From assembly GCA_964007875.1 (NCBI GenBank), contig CAXGAH010000003.1:1-64000 (forward strand): a stretch of 64,000 nt of DNA. Direction: 5' to 3'. Each line of letters starts with the position of its first letter. Within the stretch, counting starts at the first letter, position 1. The notes under the pieces were generated by a model. The model did not search any database, was not told the origin of the DNA, and saw only the letters and a program-made list of their open reading frames with translations. The position numbers were made by a program, and so were the translations under genes. The DNA is from UBA1275 sp002323515. Its GTDB lineage: Bacteria > Bacteroidota > Rhodothermia > Balneolales > Balneolaceae. This document shows, piece after piece, positions 9,290-18,582 of the stretch.

Positions 9290-10024
9290 CTAAATCTGGT
9301 ATTCACTTGCCTTAATGAAATCCAATAAGGAACTATCCGTACTGCTTCTCATCTCTTCGACCGTTCCATACCAGCTTAATTTTTTTTGATCTAAAAATGC
9401 CACCTTTTCTGCTATCTGTAAAACGCTATGCATGTCATGGGTAATTACGATAGAGGTAATATCCAAATGTTCCGACATGTAGACAATTAAATCATTAATC
9501 TCATCGGAAGTCTGAGGATCTAAGCCTGAAGTGGGTTCATCATACAGCACATACTCCGGCTCTAAAATGATGGCTCGAGCAAGACCCACTCTTTTTCTCA
9601 TTCCTCCAGATAAAGCGGATGTTGGCTTATCACCTGAGCCAACTAAATTGACCATTTCCAACGCTTTTTCTACTTTTTTCCGTATTTCAGGTTCATCTAA
9701 ATCGGTAAAATAACGGAGCGGAAACGCTACATTTTCAAAGGTATTAATTGAGTCAAAAAGTGCCGCACCTTGAAACAAGATACCGAACTTCTGACGAATT
9801 TTTCGTAGCTCAGCATAGCTCTGTTCAAATAGCTTATGACCATCAATAACAACCTCACCTTGATCAGGGTATAATAGAGCGTTTAAGTGTTTTAACAGTA
9901 CTGATTTTCCACAGCCGGACTTTCCTATAATAGCTAGTGTCTCTCCATCTGATATGTTAAAACTCACATTTTCCCAGACAAGATTTTCTCCAAAAGACTT
10001 TGATAAATTTTGTATTTCAATCAT
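9290..10024 (-). CDS. mlaF: MlaF-like ABC transporter ATPase
   Basis: A 244-residue cytoplasmic ATPase that powers inter-membrane phospholipid transport. Walker A reads GKSGCGKSVLLKHLN, the ABC signature LSGGMRKRVGLARA, and Walker B VLYDEPTSGLDPQT, with the H-loop in SIVITHDM. The LSGGM signature and the FQGAALFDSI Q-loop segment are typical of the MlaF subgroup. It lies 63 bp downstream of mlaE and upstream of mlaD. Confidence 0.92.
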   Translation of the reverse strand: MIEIQNLSKSFGENLVWENVSFNISDGETLAIIGKSGCGKSVLLKHLNALLYPDQGEVVIDGHKLFEQSYAELRKIRQKFGILFQGAALFDSINTFENVAFPLRYFTDLDEPEIRKKVEKALEMVNLVGSGDKPTSALSGGMRKRVGLARAIILEPEYVLYDEPTSGLDPQTSDEINDLIVYMSEHLDITSIVITHDMHSVLQIAEKVAFLDQKKLSWYGTVEEMRSSTDSSLLDFIKASEYQI

Positions 10025-10087
10025 CGCTATTTACTTATCCATTCAATCATCCTTTTTCGGGAATGTTCATTCAATTAATATTGGCAT

Positions 10088-10825
10088 TTAAAGTAACAAA
10101 GCTGCTAACACAAAATCCGCCAGCAATACATAGATACAACTCAATACGGTGGCTTGGGTTGTGGCGTTACCTACTCCCTCCGCACCACCACTGGCATAAT
10201 ATCCCTTAAACGAGGATATCGAGGTAATCACAAATCCAAACACAAAGGACTTCACCACGCCAAAAACCACATCTTCAGGAAAAAAAAACTCTCTAGCTCC
10301 CTGCATAAATTCCGCAGCAGGTAAAATCCCATCCAATGAACCCGCTAACAAACCTCCAGAAATACCCATAACAGCAGCAACAACATAAAGCACTGGAAAC
10401 ATAAAGATACCCGATAAAACTCTCGGAACGACTAAAAAAGTAACTGAATTAAATCCCATAGACTCAAGAGCATCTATCTGCTCACTCACCCGCATGGTTC
10501 CTAATTCCGTAGAAATTCTAGCACCTACTTTACCTGCTAATACTAAAGCGCCAATGACTGCTGCCAATTCGATTATAATCGACTGACCTACAATGGATCC
10601 AACAATAGAGACTGGATAAATATCCGTATCCAATTGGTAAGCTGTTTGTAAGGTCAAGACTGCTCCAGTAAATACCCCTGTAAGCATGATTATTGGAATA
10701 GATTCGTACCCTATTTTCACAAATTCTTGAAATAAATTTTTCCGATACGTGCTAAATTCCAAAATGGATCGAAGGGCGTGATACAGTAAAGTGGCGTATT
10801 GCCCTAGTTGGCGTATTGCTTCCAT
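10088..10825 (-). CDS. mlaE: MlaE-like ABC transporter permease
   Basis: A 245-residue inner-membrane permease of the MlaE family. It has about five hydrophobic segments and the family signature LAGKVGARISTELGTMRVSEQIDALE (shown here in overlapping parts: GKVGARISTELGTM and VSEQIDALESMG). It forms the membrane part of the phospholipid transporter with MlaF and MlaD downstream. It is first in its operon and diverges from porQ with 61 bp between the start codons, so that short interval must hold both promoters. Confidence 0.92.
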   Translation of the reverse strand: MEAIRQLGQYATLLYHALRSILEFSTYRKNLFQEFVKIGYESIPIIMLTGVFTGAVLTLQTAYQLDTDIYPVSIVGSIVGQSIIIELAAVIGALVLAGKVGARISTELGTMRVSEQIDALESMGFNSVTFLVVPRVLSGIFMFPVLYVVAAVMGISGGLLAGSLDGILPAAEFMQGAREFFFPEDVVFGVVKSFVFGFVITSISSFKGYYASGGAEGVGNATTQATVLSCIYVLLADFVLAALLL

Positions 10826-10886
10826 GATTCGGTTCTACGGTTAACAAATCAAATAGTTATATTACGAAAGATTTTTACCAATTGTC

Positions 10887-11912
10887 ATGTTCACCACCAT
10901 GCATTTGACCTTCATCAGTCGCCCATTATTACCCTTTTTACTGCTTCTTTCTTTGGGATGGACGATACCCAGTTATATACAAGCGCAAGATCATTCAGAT
11001 GAAATTTTTCGCTTTTTACGAATTTCCACATCTGCTCAAATGGCTGGCATGGGTGGGGATCATGTTGGCCTATGGAATGCTGACGGTTCAACTTTTTTTG
11101 CCAACGCGGCTTACTTATCACCCAGTGACCATGGAACAGCATCCTTAAGTTTTGTCAATTATTTTGCTGACGCTCGTTACAGTAACCTCCATTATGCCTA
11201 TAATATTGAGGGTATAGGTACGATAGCGGCAGGGGTACAATATGCCAGCTATGGAGATATGAGGCAATACGATGAATTCGGGGGGGATCTCGGTAGTTTC
11301 AATGCTGGTGATTATGTGACTCAACTAAGTCTTAGCCGTAGTCTTTATCCAACGGTTCGAAGTGGCTTTAGCATACAGTGGCTACATTCCTCACTAGATC
11401 AATACAATGCTTCTGCTTTTGCGTTTTCAGGAGGAGTCATTTATACGCACCCCAAAAAGGTGTTAGCTGCCGGAGTTACGGTTCAACACTTAGGGTGGGT
11501 ATATAACAACTATCTTAATTCAGAAGAAAAACTACCTCTAAACATTGCCCTAGGTGTATCATTTAAACCTGAAAACTTCCCCTTTTTAATGGCCCTTACC
11601 CTTAATGACTTAAACCGATGGGAACTACCCGTTTTAGGAGAGGAAAATCCTCGGTCAGTCGATCACGCCCTTCGTCACTTGCAAGTTGGGGGGGAAGCCA
11701 CCATTGGAAAGCATGCTTATTTGCGATGGGGTTATAATCCCTATCAACACGAGCAAACGGAAACTGGAAGGGCTATTGATTTAGCTGGGGCTAGTATTGG
11801 TTTAGGTATTGTAATTCAGGAATATCGCTTCGATATTAGTAGGCAATCCTATAGTCGAATGGGTGGGATTGTTCAAGTAAGTTTTCAGCGTATTCCACCT
11901 ACGAGCGACTAA
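10887..11912 (+). CDS. porQ: PorQ-like type IX secretion system protein
   Basis: A 341-residue outer-membrane protein of the PorV/PorQ family, which supports export of proteins carrying the T9SS C-terminal domain. A signal peptide (hydrophobic run LLPFLLLLSLGW, cut near IQAQ) is followed by the family opening FRFLRISTSAQMAGMGGDHV. Repeated beta-strands and the YASYGDMRQYDEFGGDLGSF segment are characteristic of PorQ. An ATG four codons downstream (10899) is a possible alternative start. Its presence agrees with the three T9SS-tagged proteins in the 37-59 kb region. Confidence 0.85.
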   Translation: MFTTMHLTFISRPLLPFLLLLSLGWTIPSYIQAQDHSDEIFRFLRISTSAQMAGMGGDHVGLWNADGSTFFANAAYLSPSDHGTASLSFVNYFADARYSNLHYAYNIEGIGTIAAGVQYASYGDMRQYDEFGGDLGSFNAGDYVTQLSLSRSLYPTVRSGFSIQWLHSSLDQYNASAFAFSGGVIYTHPKKVLAAGVTVQHLGWVYNNYLNSEEKLPLNIALGVSFKPENFPFLMALTLNDLNRWELPVLGEENPRSVDHALRHLQVGGEATIGKHAYLRWGYNPYQHEQTETGRAIDLAGASIGLGIVIQEYRFDISRQSYSRMGGIVQVSFQRIPPTSD

Positions 11913-12129
11913 TATTTTTCTGGAAAATGAACACTAACATCAGAAAATATAACCTTTTAAACGAGTCCGTACCCGAGCGGTATAACGATTCAAATATTAT
12001 TATTATATACAATGCTGTTTGCATGTCTACTAAATGGCTACCAGAGTTGTTCTCAAATAAGATTCTGAGCCACTATTTTATGCAATATACCAACATCACA
12101 CTCAACCTTCCCTTCACTCATACTCAATC

Positions 12130-13305
12130 ATGATTAGATATTTTACTGCTGGAGAATCACATGGACCAACCCTCACAGGAATCATTGAGGGAGTTCCTGC
12201 AGGTTTGGAAATAACAGAAGCTGACATCGCAGAGCATTTAGCACGCCGCCAACAAGGATATGGACGAGGTGGACGGATGGCCTGGGAAAAAGATATCGCA
12301 CGAATTGATTCGGGAGTTCGATTCGGAAAAACGATGGGTGGACCCATTGCCATGGTTATAAAAAATAGAGCATTTGAGAAAGATAAAGCCGGCTGGCCTA
12401 TCGTTATGAACAAAGAGGTAGAGGCCAAGGGAATAGAAAAAATAACCCTACCCCGACCAGGACACGCTGACTTGGTTGGCGCCCAAAAATATCGTTTTGA
12501 TGACATTAGACCCGTAATAGAACGTTCTAGTGCCCGTGAAACAGGCATGCGGGTAGCTTGTGGATCTGTTGCTCGACAATTTTTAAAGCAATTCGGCATC
12601 GAAATTGGAGGACATGTTCTCAGAATAGGAGCAGCTGGATACACTGATTGGGATCAAATCAGAGAAAAAACCGCCGGCTTTATGAACAGCGGTGCTGAAT
12701 CTCTGTACCAAACCGCCGATACCTCAGAAGTACGCTGCTTAGATGACGAACTTACTAAACAAATGGTAAATGAAATCAAAACCTATCGTAAAGCGGGCTC
12801 ATCACTAGGGGGCGTTTATGAAATTGTTATCACCGGAGTACCGGTTGGTTTAGGCAGCTATACCCATTGGGATAGGAAAATCGATGGAAAATTAGCCCAG
12901 GCTATACTAAGTACTCAAGCGATGAAAGGAGTGGAAATTGGATTAGGCTTTGAATCAGGGGCCCGACCGGGACACCAAGTCCATGACGAAATAATTCACA
13001 CAGGAAAACGTTTTTCTCGAAGTACTAACCGATCTGGTGGTATTGAAGGTGGGATGACAACCGGCGAACCCATTATGATTCGAGGGGTTATGAAACCGAT
13101 TCCTACCATGTTAAACCCACTACAGACAGTTGATATGCATAGCCTAGAGCAAACCGAGACACGTTATGAACGATCCGATGTTTGCGCTCTTCCAAGAGCC
13201 GTCGTAGTTGCCGAAAGCGTAACTGCACCTGTTATTGCAAATGCATTTCTAGAGAAGTTCGGGGGTGATTCTATCAGCGAAATCCAAGAACGCTATTCCA
13301 CTTAA
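12130..13305 (+). CDS. aroC: Chorismate synthase
   Basis: A 391-residue cytoplasmic enzyme that makes chorismate from EPSP, the last common step to aromatic amino acids. It begins MIRYFTAGESHGPTLTGIIEG. The other two family signatures are visible: RPGHADLVGAQKY with ERSSARETGMRVA, and RSGGIEGGMTTGEPI. FMN- and phosphate-contacting residues in these motifs look intact and the length is normal. The preceding 217 bp contain no convincing gene. The next start codon lies 4 bp after its stop. Confidence 0.97.
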   Translation: MIRYFTAGESHGPTLTGIIEGVPAGLEITEADIAEHLARRQQGYGRGGRMAWEKDIARIDSGVRFGKTMGGPIAMVIKNRAFEKDKAGWPIVMNKEVEAKGIEKITLPRPGHADLVGAQKYRFDDIRPVIERSSARETGMRVACGSVARQFLKQFGIEIGGHVLRIGAAGYTDWDQIREKTAGFMNSGAESLYQTADTSEVRCLDDELTKQMVNEIKTYRKAGSSLGGVYEIVITGVPVGLGSYTHWDRKIDGKLAQAILSTQAMKGVEIGLGFESGARPGHQVHDEIIHTGKRFSRSTNRSGGIEGGMTTGEPIMIRGVMKPIPTMLNPLQTVDMHSLEQTETRYERSDVCALPRAVVVAESVTAPVIANAFLEKFGGDSISEIQERYST

Positions 13306-13309
13306 GCTT

Positions 13310-14416
13310 ATGATCAAAGTTCCCTTCTTGAATACATCCCAATCCTGGACGCAGTCCGCAATACTCATATTAGCTGGTATTTTGTTTGGTCTGTTTCGGG
13401 TCCATATAGTCGCTGCTCAATCACAGCAGGGTGGAGAAGAACAAAAGACACAGCAGCAGCAGAATCCGCCGTATCAGCAATATGAAGTAAAAGCAGGAGA
13501 AACACTTTACAGCATATCCAAAAATTTGGGTTTGGAAATTGAAGAGTTAAGAGAATGGAATGAGCTATATAACAATGCACTATCTGTTGGACAGAAATTA
13601 CTCTATTTACCTACAGAATGGTCTCCATCAACCATTGAAACACAAAACGAAGCGATAGAAACTGGGGCATCTATTATCCGCTCAACCGATATAGAAACCA
13701 CTGAGTTTTATATTGTTAAGAGTGGGGACAACCTCATTCGTATTGCTGGAGCTCATGATATGAGTGTTGTAGAACTTAAAACGTTAAATGAACTGGAATC
13801 TGATATTATCCGGGTTGGGCAGCGCCTCACGGTAAAAAAAGTGGTCGATAGTGTAGCACCAGTTGCAGTAAATTTCGAGCAAGGGTCTGCACCCCAGGGT
13901 GCTTTTCTTATCTACACCGTTCCCCCTAAATTACCCCTAGATAGTTTGCTCACAACCTTTCAGATGAGCAGAAAGGAGTTAACCTACCTCAATCCTGACG
14001 TAAATATCGACCGACTAGATCCTGGTCAAAAGATAACTATATTGGCGCCTCCTTCAAGAAATTATGCCAACCCATACACAAAATCGGCCTTTATCATAGA
14101 TGTCGGTCAAGTCGCAATAAGTGTGTATAAAGAGTCCGACAAAGCAAATACTACCACTACCGGTGAATTATACAATCCAGAAGAACTTACGGCAGCACAC
14201 GCTAGTATCCGCTTAGGACAAGTGGTATATGTTGAAAATCCCGTTAATGGTCGTGGGATTTATATTCGCATAAATGATAGAACCACCGAAAATGTTTTAC
14301 AATTATCCAAGCAAGCCTATGAATTACTAGGATATAATGAGCCTGTTCTTAGCTCAAGCATCGATGGGATTGCCCCTCCTAAAACAGCTCGTATCTTTAC
14401 ACTGGACGAAATCTAG
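13310..14416 (+). CDS. LysM-repeat protein with C-terminal RlpA-like barrel
   Basis: A protein of about 368 residues, probably periplasmic and peptidoglycan-associated. A signal peptide (IL to VAAQ) is followed by a Gln-rich linker. Two clear LysM repeats come next (YEVKAGETLYSISKNLGL and FYIVKSGDNLIRIAGAHDM) and a weaker third (about 205-255, ending LDPGQKITIL). The C-terminus resembles an RlpA-type double-psi beta-barrel: ASIRLGQVVYVENPVNGRGI, then IRINDRTTENVLQLSKQAYELLG. I chose ATG 13310; the open frame begins earlier inside aroC. The stop TAG overlaps the GTG start of the next gene by one base, implying translational coupling. Whether it cleaves glycan or only binds it is unknown. Confidence 0.8.
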   Translation: MIKVPFLNTSQSWTQSAILILAGILFGLFRVHIVAAQSQQGGEEQKTQQQQNPPYQQYEVKAGETLYSISKNLGLEIEELREWNELYNNALSVGQKLLYLPTEWSPSTIETQNEAIETGASIIRSTDIETTEFYIVKSGDNLIRIAGAHDMSVVELKTLNELESDIIRVGQRLTVKKVVDSVAPVAVNFEQGSAPQGAFLIYTVPPKLPLDSLLTTFQMSRKELTYLNPDVNIDRLDPGQKITILAPPSRNYANPYTKSAFIIDVGQVAISVYKESDKANTTTTGELYNPEELTAAHASIRLGQVVYVENPVNGRGIYIRINDRTTENVLQLSKQAYELLGYNEPVLSSSIDGIAPPKTARIFTLDEI

Positions 14417-15171
14417 TGAAACCGAAAGTGTATACATCGCCTGTTCATCGCTATCATGTGTTGACCAAAGGTCTTTTATATAGCTTTTTAGCCGCACTTC
14501 CTTTGTTCATTATCTATGAAGTACTCATTCTGTTAACGGCACCTACCACTGATGTAGTGATTCGAATTAGTGTCGATGTGTGGTTTAAACAATTATTGCA
14601 ATTAATTGGGTTAGATGCACTCAACATTAGTCTTCTTCTCATCCTAATTGCAGGAATATTTATTTTAATCCGCAAAAGAGGGGAATTAAATGAGCTAAGG
14701 GTGAGTTATTTTGGTGTTATATTGGTAGAGTCGATGTTTTGGGCCATTTTAGTTGCATTCGTAAGTTCATCATTGACCAATTGGATACTACCTGGCATGG
14801 CAGAGCAATCGACTGGATCGACTGTGCAATTGTCTTACACTCAAGAATTTGCTCTCTCATTAGGGGCTGGTTTATATGAAGAACTTTTCTTTAGGGTTCT
14901 CTTAGTTAACCTATTTATCTGGATTTTTAGCATATGGTTTGGTGCAAAATCGTGGGCTAGTTACATCTCAGCGATACTTTTATCCGCAGTACTCTTTAGC
15001 GCAGTGCATTATACTGGAAATATGGGTGACCCCTTTACCATGAGCTCATTTTTGTTTAGGTTTCTATTCGGAGTTATTCTTAACGGAATATATGTTTGGC
15101 GAGGGTTTGGAGTCGCAGCCTGGACCCATGCTTTATACGATGTGATAGTTATTATTTTTCTGGGCGCTTGA
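14416..15171 (+). CDS. CPBP-family intramembrane protease
   Basis: A 251-residue membrane protein with about six hydrophobic segments. It carries the CPBP/Rce1-type motifs: EELFFR (in GAGLYEELFFRVLLVN), SAVHYTGNM with the second-motif histidine, and the C-terminal AAWTHALYDV with the last histidine and aspartate. Family members are intramembrane proteases or bacteriocin-immunity proteins; the substrate here is unknown. Its GTG start overlaps the stop of the LysM gene, so both are probably expressed together and may act on the envelope. Confidence 0.82.
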   Translation: MKPKVYTSPVHRYHVLTKGLLYSFLAALPLFIIYEVLILLTAPTTDVVIRISVDVWFKQLLQLIGLDALNISLLLILIAGIFILIRKRGELNELRVSYFGVILVESMFWAILVAFVSSSLTNWILPGMAEQSTGSTVQLSYTQEFALSLGAGLYEELFFRVLLVNLFIWIFSIWFGAKSWASYISAILLSAVLFSAVHYTGNMGDPFTMSSFLFRFLFGVILNGIYVWRGFGVAAWTHALYDVIVIIFLGA

Positions 15172-15318
15172 GTTAATCGATACCTCAAATTAATAAAATC
15201 ATAACCGTAAGGTGAAGATTAGCAAATAGTTCATTTAATTTGGTTAATAAGGAAAGTCGTACATTAATTTAGATTTTTAAGAAAAAAGAAGTATCAAGCA
15301 ATAGATAACGAGGTCGAA

Positions 15319-15885
15319 TTGAGTAAAAGACAAGGCAACAAACAGCAGGCATTTAATGAGGAGATTCTACCTCACTTAGATTCTTTGTACAATTTTGCAC
15401 TTCGCTTAACAACCGATCCAAGCGATTCGGAAGATTTAGTACAAGATACCATAGTTAAGGCTTTTCGATTTTTTGATAGCTATGAGAAAGGAACCAATGC
15501 CAAAGCTTGGTTATTTCGAATCCTCAAAAATTCATTCATAAACAACTATCGTAGAAACCTAAAAAAGCCACAAGAAGTAGACTATGAAGAAGTGGCAGCA
15601 TTCTACGAAAATGTTCGTGCAGAACGAACAGAAACAACCGATTTAGAACATCTCATTTTCCGTGACAAAATGGATGATCAGTTCTCTAAAGCACTTTCTA
15701 AACTCCCAGAAGATTTTCGAACGGTCGTTTTACTATGTGATGTAGACGGATTTACCTATGAAGAAATATCCAATATGCTGGATGTGCCCATTGGAACCAT
15801 TCGCTCGCGATTGCACAGGGGTAGAAATTTGTTGAAAACAGAATTATACGAGCACGCCAAGAAACACGGATACACAGACGATTAA
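15319..15885 (+). CDS. ECF-type RNA polymerase sigma factor
   Basis: A 188-residue group IV sigma factor. Region 2 is visible as DSEDLVQDTIVKAFRFFDSY, then WLFRILKNSFINNYRR. Region 4 is LPEDFRTVVLLCDVDGFTYE, then IGTIRSRLHRGRNLLK. It starts at TTG 15319, and no better start brings in more conserved sequence. No adjacent anti-sigma factor is seen. The convergent neighbour is a sensor kinase that ends 21 bp away. This type is common and constitutive-like in Bacteroidota; its regulon cannot be inferred here. Confidence 0.9.
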   Translation: MSKRQGNKQQAFNEEILPHLDSLYNFALRLTTDPSDSEDLVQDTIVKAFRFFDSYEKGTNAKAWLFRILKNSFINNYRRNLKKPQEVDYEEVAAFYENVRAERTETTDLEHLIFRDKMDDQFSKALSKLPEDFRTVVLLCDVDGFTYEEISNMLDVPIGTIRSRLHRGRNLLKTELYEHAKKHGYTDD

Positions 15886-15906
15886 AAGCTGTATTGTGCT
15901 AATACT

Positions 15907-15926
15907 TTAGACTAGCTTTAGTCTAA
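15907..15926. terminator. Hairpin between convergent sigma factor and kinase genes
   Basis: TTAGACTA (15907-15914) pairs perfectly with TAGTCTAA (15919-15926) over a GCTT loop, and it overlaps the kinase stop codon. The following T run is short, so a terminator role is uncertain. Confidence 0.35.
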
Positions 15927-17256
15927 TTTGCATGGTGGTACCCACGCCTGGTTCACTTTTAGTGACCGTTAATTCACCTCCGTGATATTCCTCGACAATT
16001 CGTTTAGTCAAATTAAGACCTAGCCCCCAACCTCTTTTTTTGGTGGAATATCCTGGCCTAAATATATTCTTCTTAGTCGCTGCATCCATGCCAATACCAG
16101 TATCTGCTATTTCTAAAACCATTCTGTTACTTTCTGTATAGCTTCTTATGGTAATGCCATTGTTGGATGATTCTTGGGTCATTTGTAGGGCATCCATCGC
16201 ATTTTTCATAAGATTCTCAACAGCCCATTGCAATAATTCAGAATTTAACTCAACCAATCCAGTAGCTTGTAGATCTGTTTTGATGTTCACTTCACCTGCT
16301 ATTTTGGGCAACCTTCTTTCCATATATTTAATCGCCCCATCCAATACCGGTGCTATCTCGAGAGGCTTAAGTTCAGGCTTAGATCCAATTTTACCAAAAC
16401 GTTCAGCCACACCTTTTAAGCGATATACATCCTTTTCAATTTCATTTAGCAGAGAATGTTGTTCTGATTGCTCAGATAAATCGTCTCGGAATAAATGAAT
16501 CCAACCAAGTAAACTGGATATAGGCGTACCTAATTGGTGTGCGGCCTCCTTCGCCATTCCTACCCATAAATTAGATTGTTCCATCCGGGTAATACTAACC
16601 AAACTCGTGTAGCCAATGAAAAAAAGTAGCATAATCACAACAATTTGGATAGCTGGTACATAACGTAAAATTTGTACCACCGTACTCTCTCCATAATATA
16701 CATATTGACGAAGAGCTTCTTCACCATCTCCCACGGTAATAGGAATAGGAGGATTCATATTTTTTAGTTTTTGAACATAAGCGAGTCTTTTTTCTTCTGT
16801 TTCAACGTTCGTACTACGAACATTTCTAAAACTATATTCAACTACTTGCTCCCCCTTCTCATCGAGTAATAGATATTCAAGAGGGTGGTCATTATCATCT
16901 ACTAAGACCGCCGGTAATTTAAAACTACCTCTGTTATCTAAAATAAGTTCATCGGTGACAAAATTTTGCGTACTACGCAACCCTTCTACTTCTTCCAACA
17001 TCTGAATTAGACTATCTGGAGTAGCTTTTTGGGATTCTAATTGATCAATCACATTAAGAAGTAAACGGCTGGACTCCTGATGTATAGGTAAAGCGTTGAA
17101 CTCAAGTGCTTTAGCCCATAACTGTACGCTGGCTCTTTCCTGTTCAAGTATTCTATTTATCAAATACTGATTGTACACCACTGAATCTAGGCCAAGAAAA
17201 ACCAGTAGTAGTACAAGTATCCACTTTGTAGGGCCTGTTCGATCGAATAACTTCAT
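15907..17256 (-). CDS. Membrane sensor histidine kinase
   Basis: A 449-residue two-component kinase. Transmembrane helices near residues 10-30 and 208-228 flank a periplasmic sensor region. The H-box AKEAAHQLGTPISSLLGWIH, N-box NLMKNAMDAL, G1 box DTGIGMDAATK and G2 region GWGLGLNLTKRIVEEYHGG are intact. No HAMP or PAS domain is obvious. There is no adjacent response regulator, so it is an orphan kinase in this window. The upstream neighbour is clpX, 64 bp away on the same strand. Confidence 0.88.
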   Translation of the reverse strand: MKLFDRTGPTKWILVLLLVFLGLDSVVYNQYLINRILEQERASVQLWAKALEFNALPIHQESSRLLLNVIDQLESQKATPDSLIQMLEEVEGLRSTQNFVTDELILDNRGSFKLPAVLVDDNDHPLEYLLLDEKGEQVVEYSFRNVRSTNVETEEKRLAYVQKLKNMNPPIPITVGDGEEALRQYVYYGESTVVQILRYVPAIQIVVIMLLFFIGYTSLVSITRMEQSNLWVGMAKEAAHQLGTPISSLLGWIHLFRDDLSEQSEQHSLLNEIEKDVYRLKGVAERFGKIGSKPELKPLEIAPVLDGAIKYMERRLPKIAGEVNIKTDLQATGLVELNSELLQWAVENLMKNAMDALQMTQESSNNGITIRSYTESNRMVLEIADTGIGMDAATKKNIFRPGYSTKKRGWGLGLNLTKRIVEEYHGGELTVTKSEPGVGTTMQIRLKLV

Positions 17257-17320
17257 AATAACTATTTAATGAATGCAATGAACAGCCGGAAATAAACTAA
17301 AAATCCACAGCAAACACTAT

Positions 17321-18574
17321 TTAAGCTGAGGCTTTTTGTTTTTCATACACCGGAGGAGCCTGTTTTTCAATGGTTTCACGTGTAATCACACATCGCTTTA
17401 CCTGCTTCATAGACGGAAGAGTGAACATGATATCGAGCATGGAACTTTCCATGATCGACCTAAGTCCACGTGCACCTGTTTTACGAGTTTTGGCCTTATT
17501 GACAATAGCTTTTAAAGCCTCCTCTTCAAAGGCCAACTCGACATTTTCTAAGCTAAACAACTTTTTATATTGCTTAACTAGTGCATTTTTAGGAGTACTC
17601 AATATATCCATGAGTGCTAAATCGGATAATTCATGAAGTCCACATATCACTGGTAAGCGACCAATGAGTTCTGGTATCAATCCAAAATGCTGTAAATCTT
17701 CGGGTTCAACATGAGTGAAAATCTCAGGATTATCCTTATCAAACTTCACCTGCTCTTCAGAATGAAAACCCATGGCCGAAGTGGAGAGTCGTCGCGCAAT
17801 AATTTGCTCAAGACCCGCAAAAGCACCACCACATATAAATAGAATATTAGTGGTGTCTAGTTGAATAAAGCTCTGCTCAGGGTGCTTTCTACCTCCTTTT
17901 GGCGGAATATTAGCCACCGTCCCTTCTAATATTTTTAGTAATGCCTGCTGAACACCCTCGCCACTTACATCCCGAGTAATAGAAGGATTATCACTTTTTC
18001 TAGCAACTTTATCTACTTCATCAATATATACGATTCCACGTTTCGCTCGCTCTACATCGTAATCAGCTGCTTGTAACAAGTTACTCAAGATGCTTTCAAC
18101 ATCTTCCCCTACATACCCAGCCTCGGTTAGAACCGTCGCATCTGCAATAGTAAATGGGACATCTATTACCTTAGCCAATGTCCGTGCTAATAAGGTCTTC
18201 CCACTACCAGTTGGACCTAACAAGGCGATGTTACTTTTCTCAATTGTAGTATCTTCCTCATCTGAAAATTCAGCTCCAATGCGTTTATAGTGATTATAAA
18301 CCGCAACGCTTAAGGTTTTTTTTGCAAACTCCTGAGCAATAACATACTCGTCTAGTTTTGCTTTGATTTCAATGGGCTTTAACACCGGTTGAAAAGGCTT
18401 CTCTCTCCGCTTTGCAAGAGAAGCTAAATCACTCTTAATTATGCTCGATGCATCCTCAACGCATCGGTCACACACATATACCCCAGGCCCCGCTACCATA
18501 CTATTCACTTCCAGGCTAGAACGCCCACAAAACGAACAATTGACGATATCGTTATTCTTTTCTTTATCGCTCAT
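17321..18574 (-). CDS. clpX: ATP-dependent Clp protease ATP-binding subunit ClpX
   Basis: A 417-residue AAA+ unfoldase that feeds substrates to ClpP. The N-terminal zinc-binding domain has C13, C16, C35 and C38 (CSFCG, then CDRC). Walker A is GPTGSGKTLLA, Walker B GIVYIDEVDKVARK, the pore loop region GYVGEDVE, and the sensor-2 region KTGARGLRSIME. It lies downstream of clpP by 8 bp and tig further upstream, the standard tig-clpP-clpX order. It is probably cotranscribed with them. Confidence 0.97.
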   Translation of the reverse strand: MSDKEKNNDIVNCSFCGRSSLEVNSMVAGPGVYVCDRCVEDASSIIKSDLASLAKRREKPFQPVLKPIEIKAKLDEYVIAQEFAKKTLSVAVYNHYKRIGAEFSDEEDTTIEKSNIALLGPTGSGKTLLARTLAKVIDVPFTIADATVLTEAGYVGEDVESILSNLLQAADYDVERAKRGIVYIDEVDKVARKSDNPSITRDVSGEGVQQALLKILEGTVANIPPKGGRKHPEQSFIQLDTTNILFICGGAFAGLEQIIARRLSTSAMGFHSEEQVKFDKDNPEIFTHVEPEDLQHFGLIPELIGRLPVICGLHELSDLALMDILSTPKNALVKQYKKLFSLENVELAFEEEALKAIVNKAKTRKTGARGLRSIMESSMLDIMFTLPSMKQVKRCVITRETIEKQAPPVYEKQKASA

Positions 18575-18582
18575 AAAGACGT

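Noticed and set aside
11927..12133. 68-codon frame between porQ and aroC
   Set aside because: No recognisable motif, no ribosome-binding site, low-complexity A+T-rich sequence overlapping the aroC start.
12114..12644. 176-codon frame opposite aroC
   Set aside because: Antisense shadow of a well-conserved gene; its composition follows the aroC codons.
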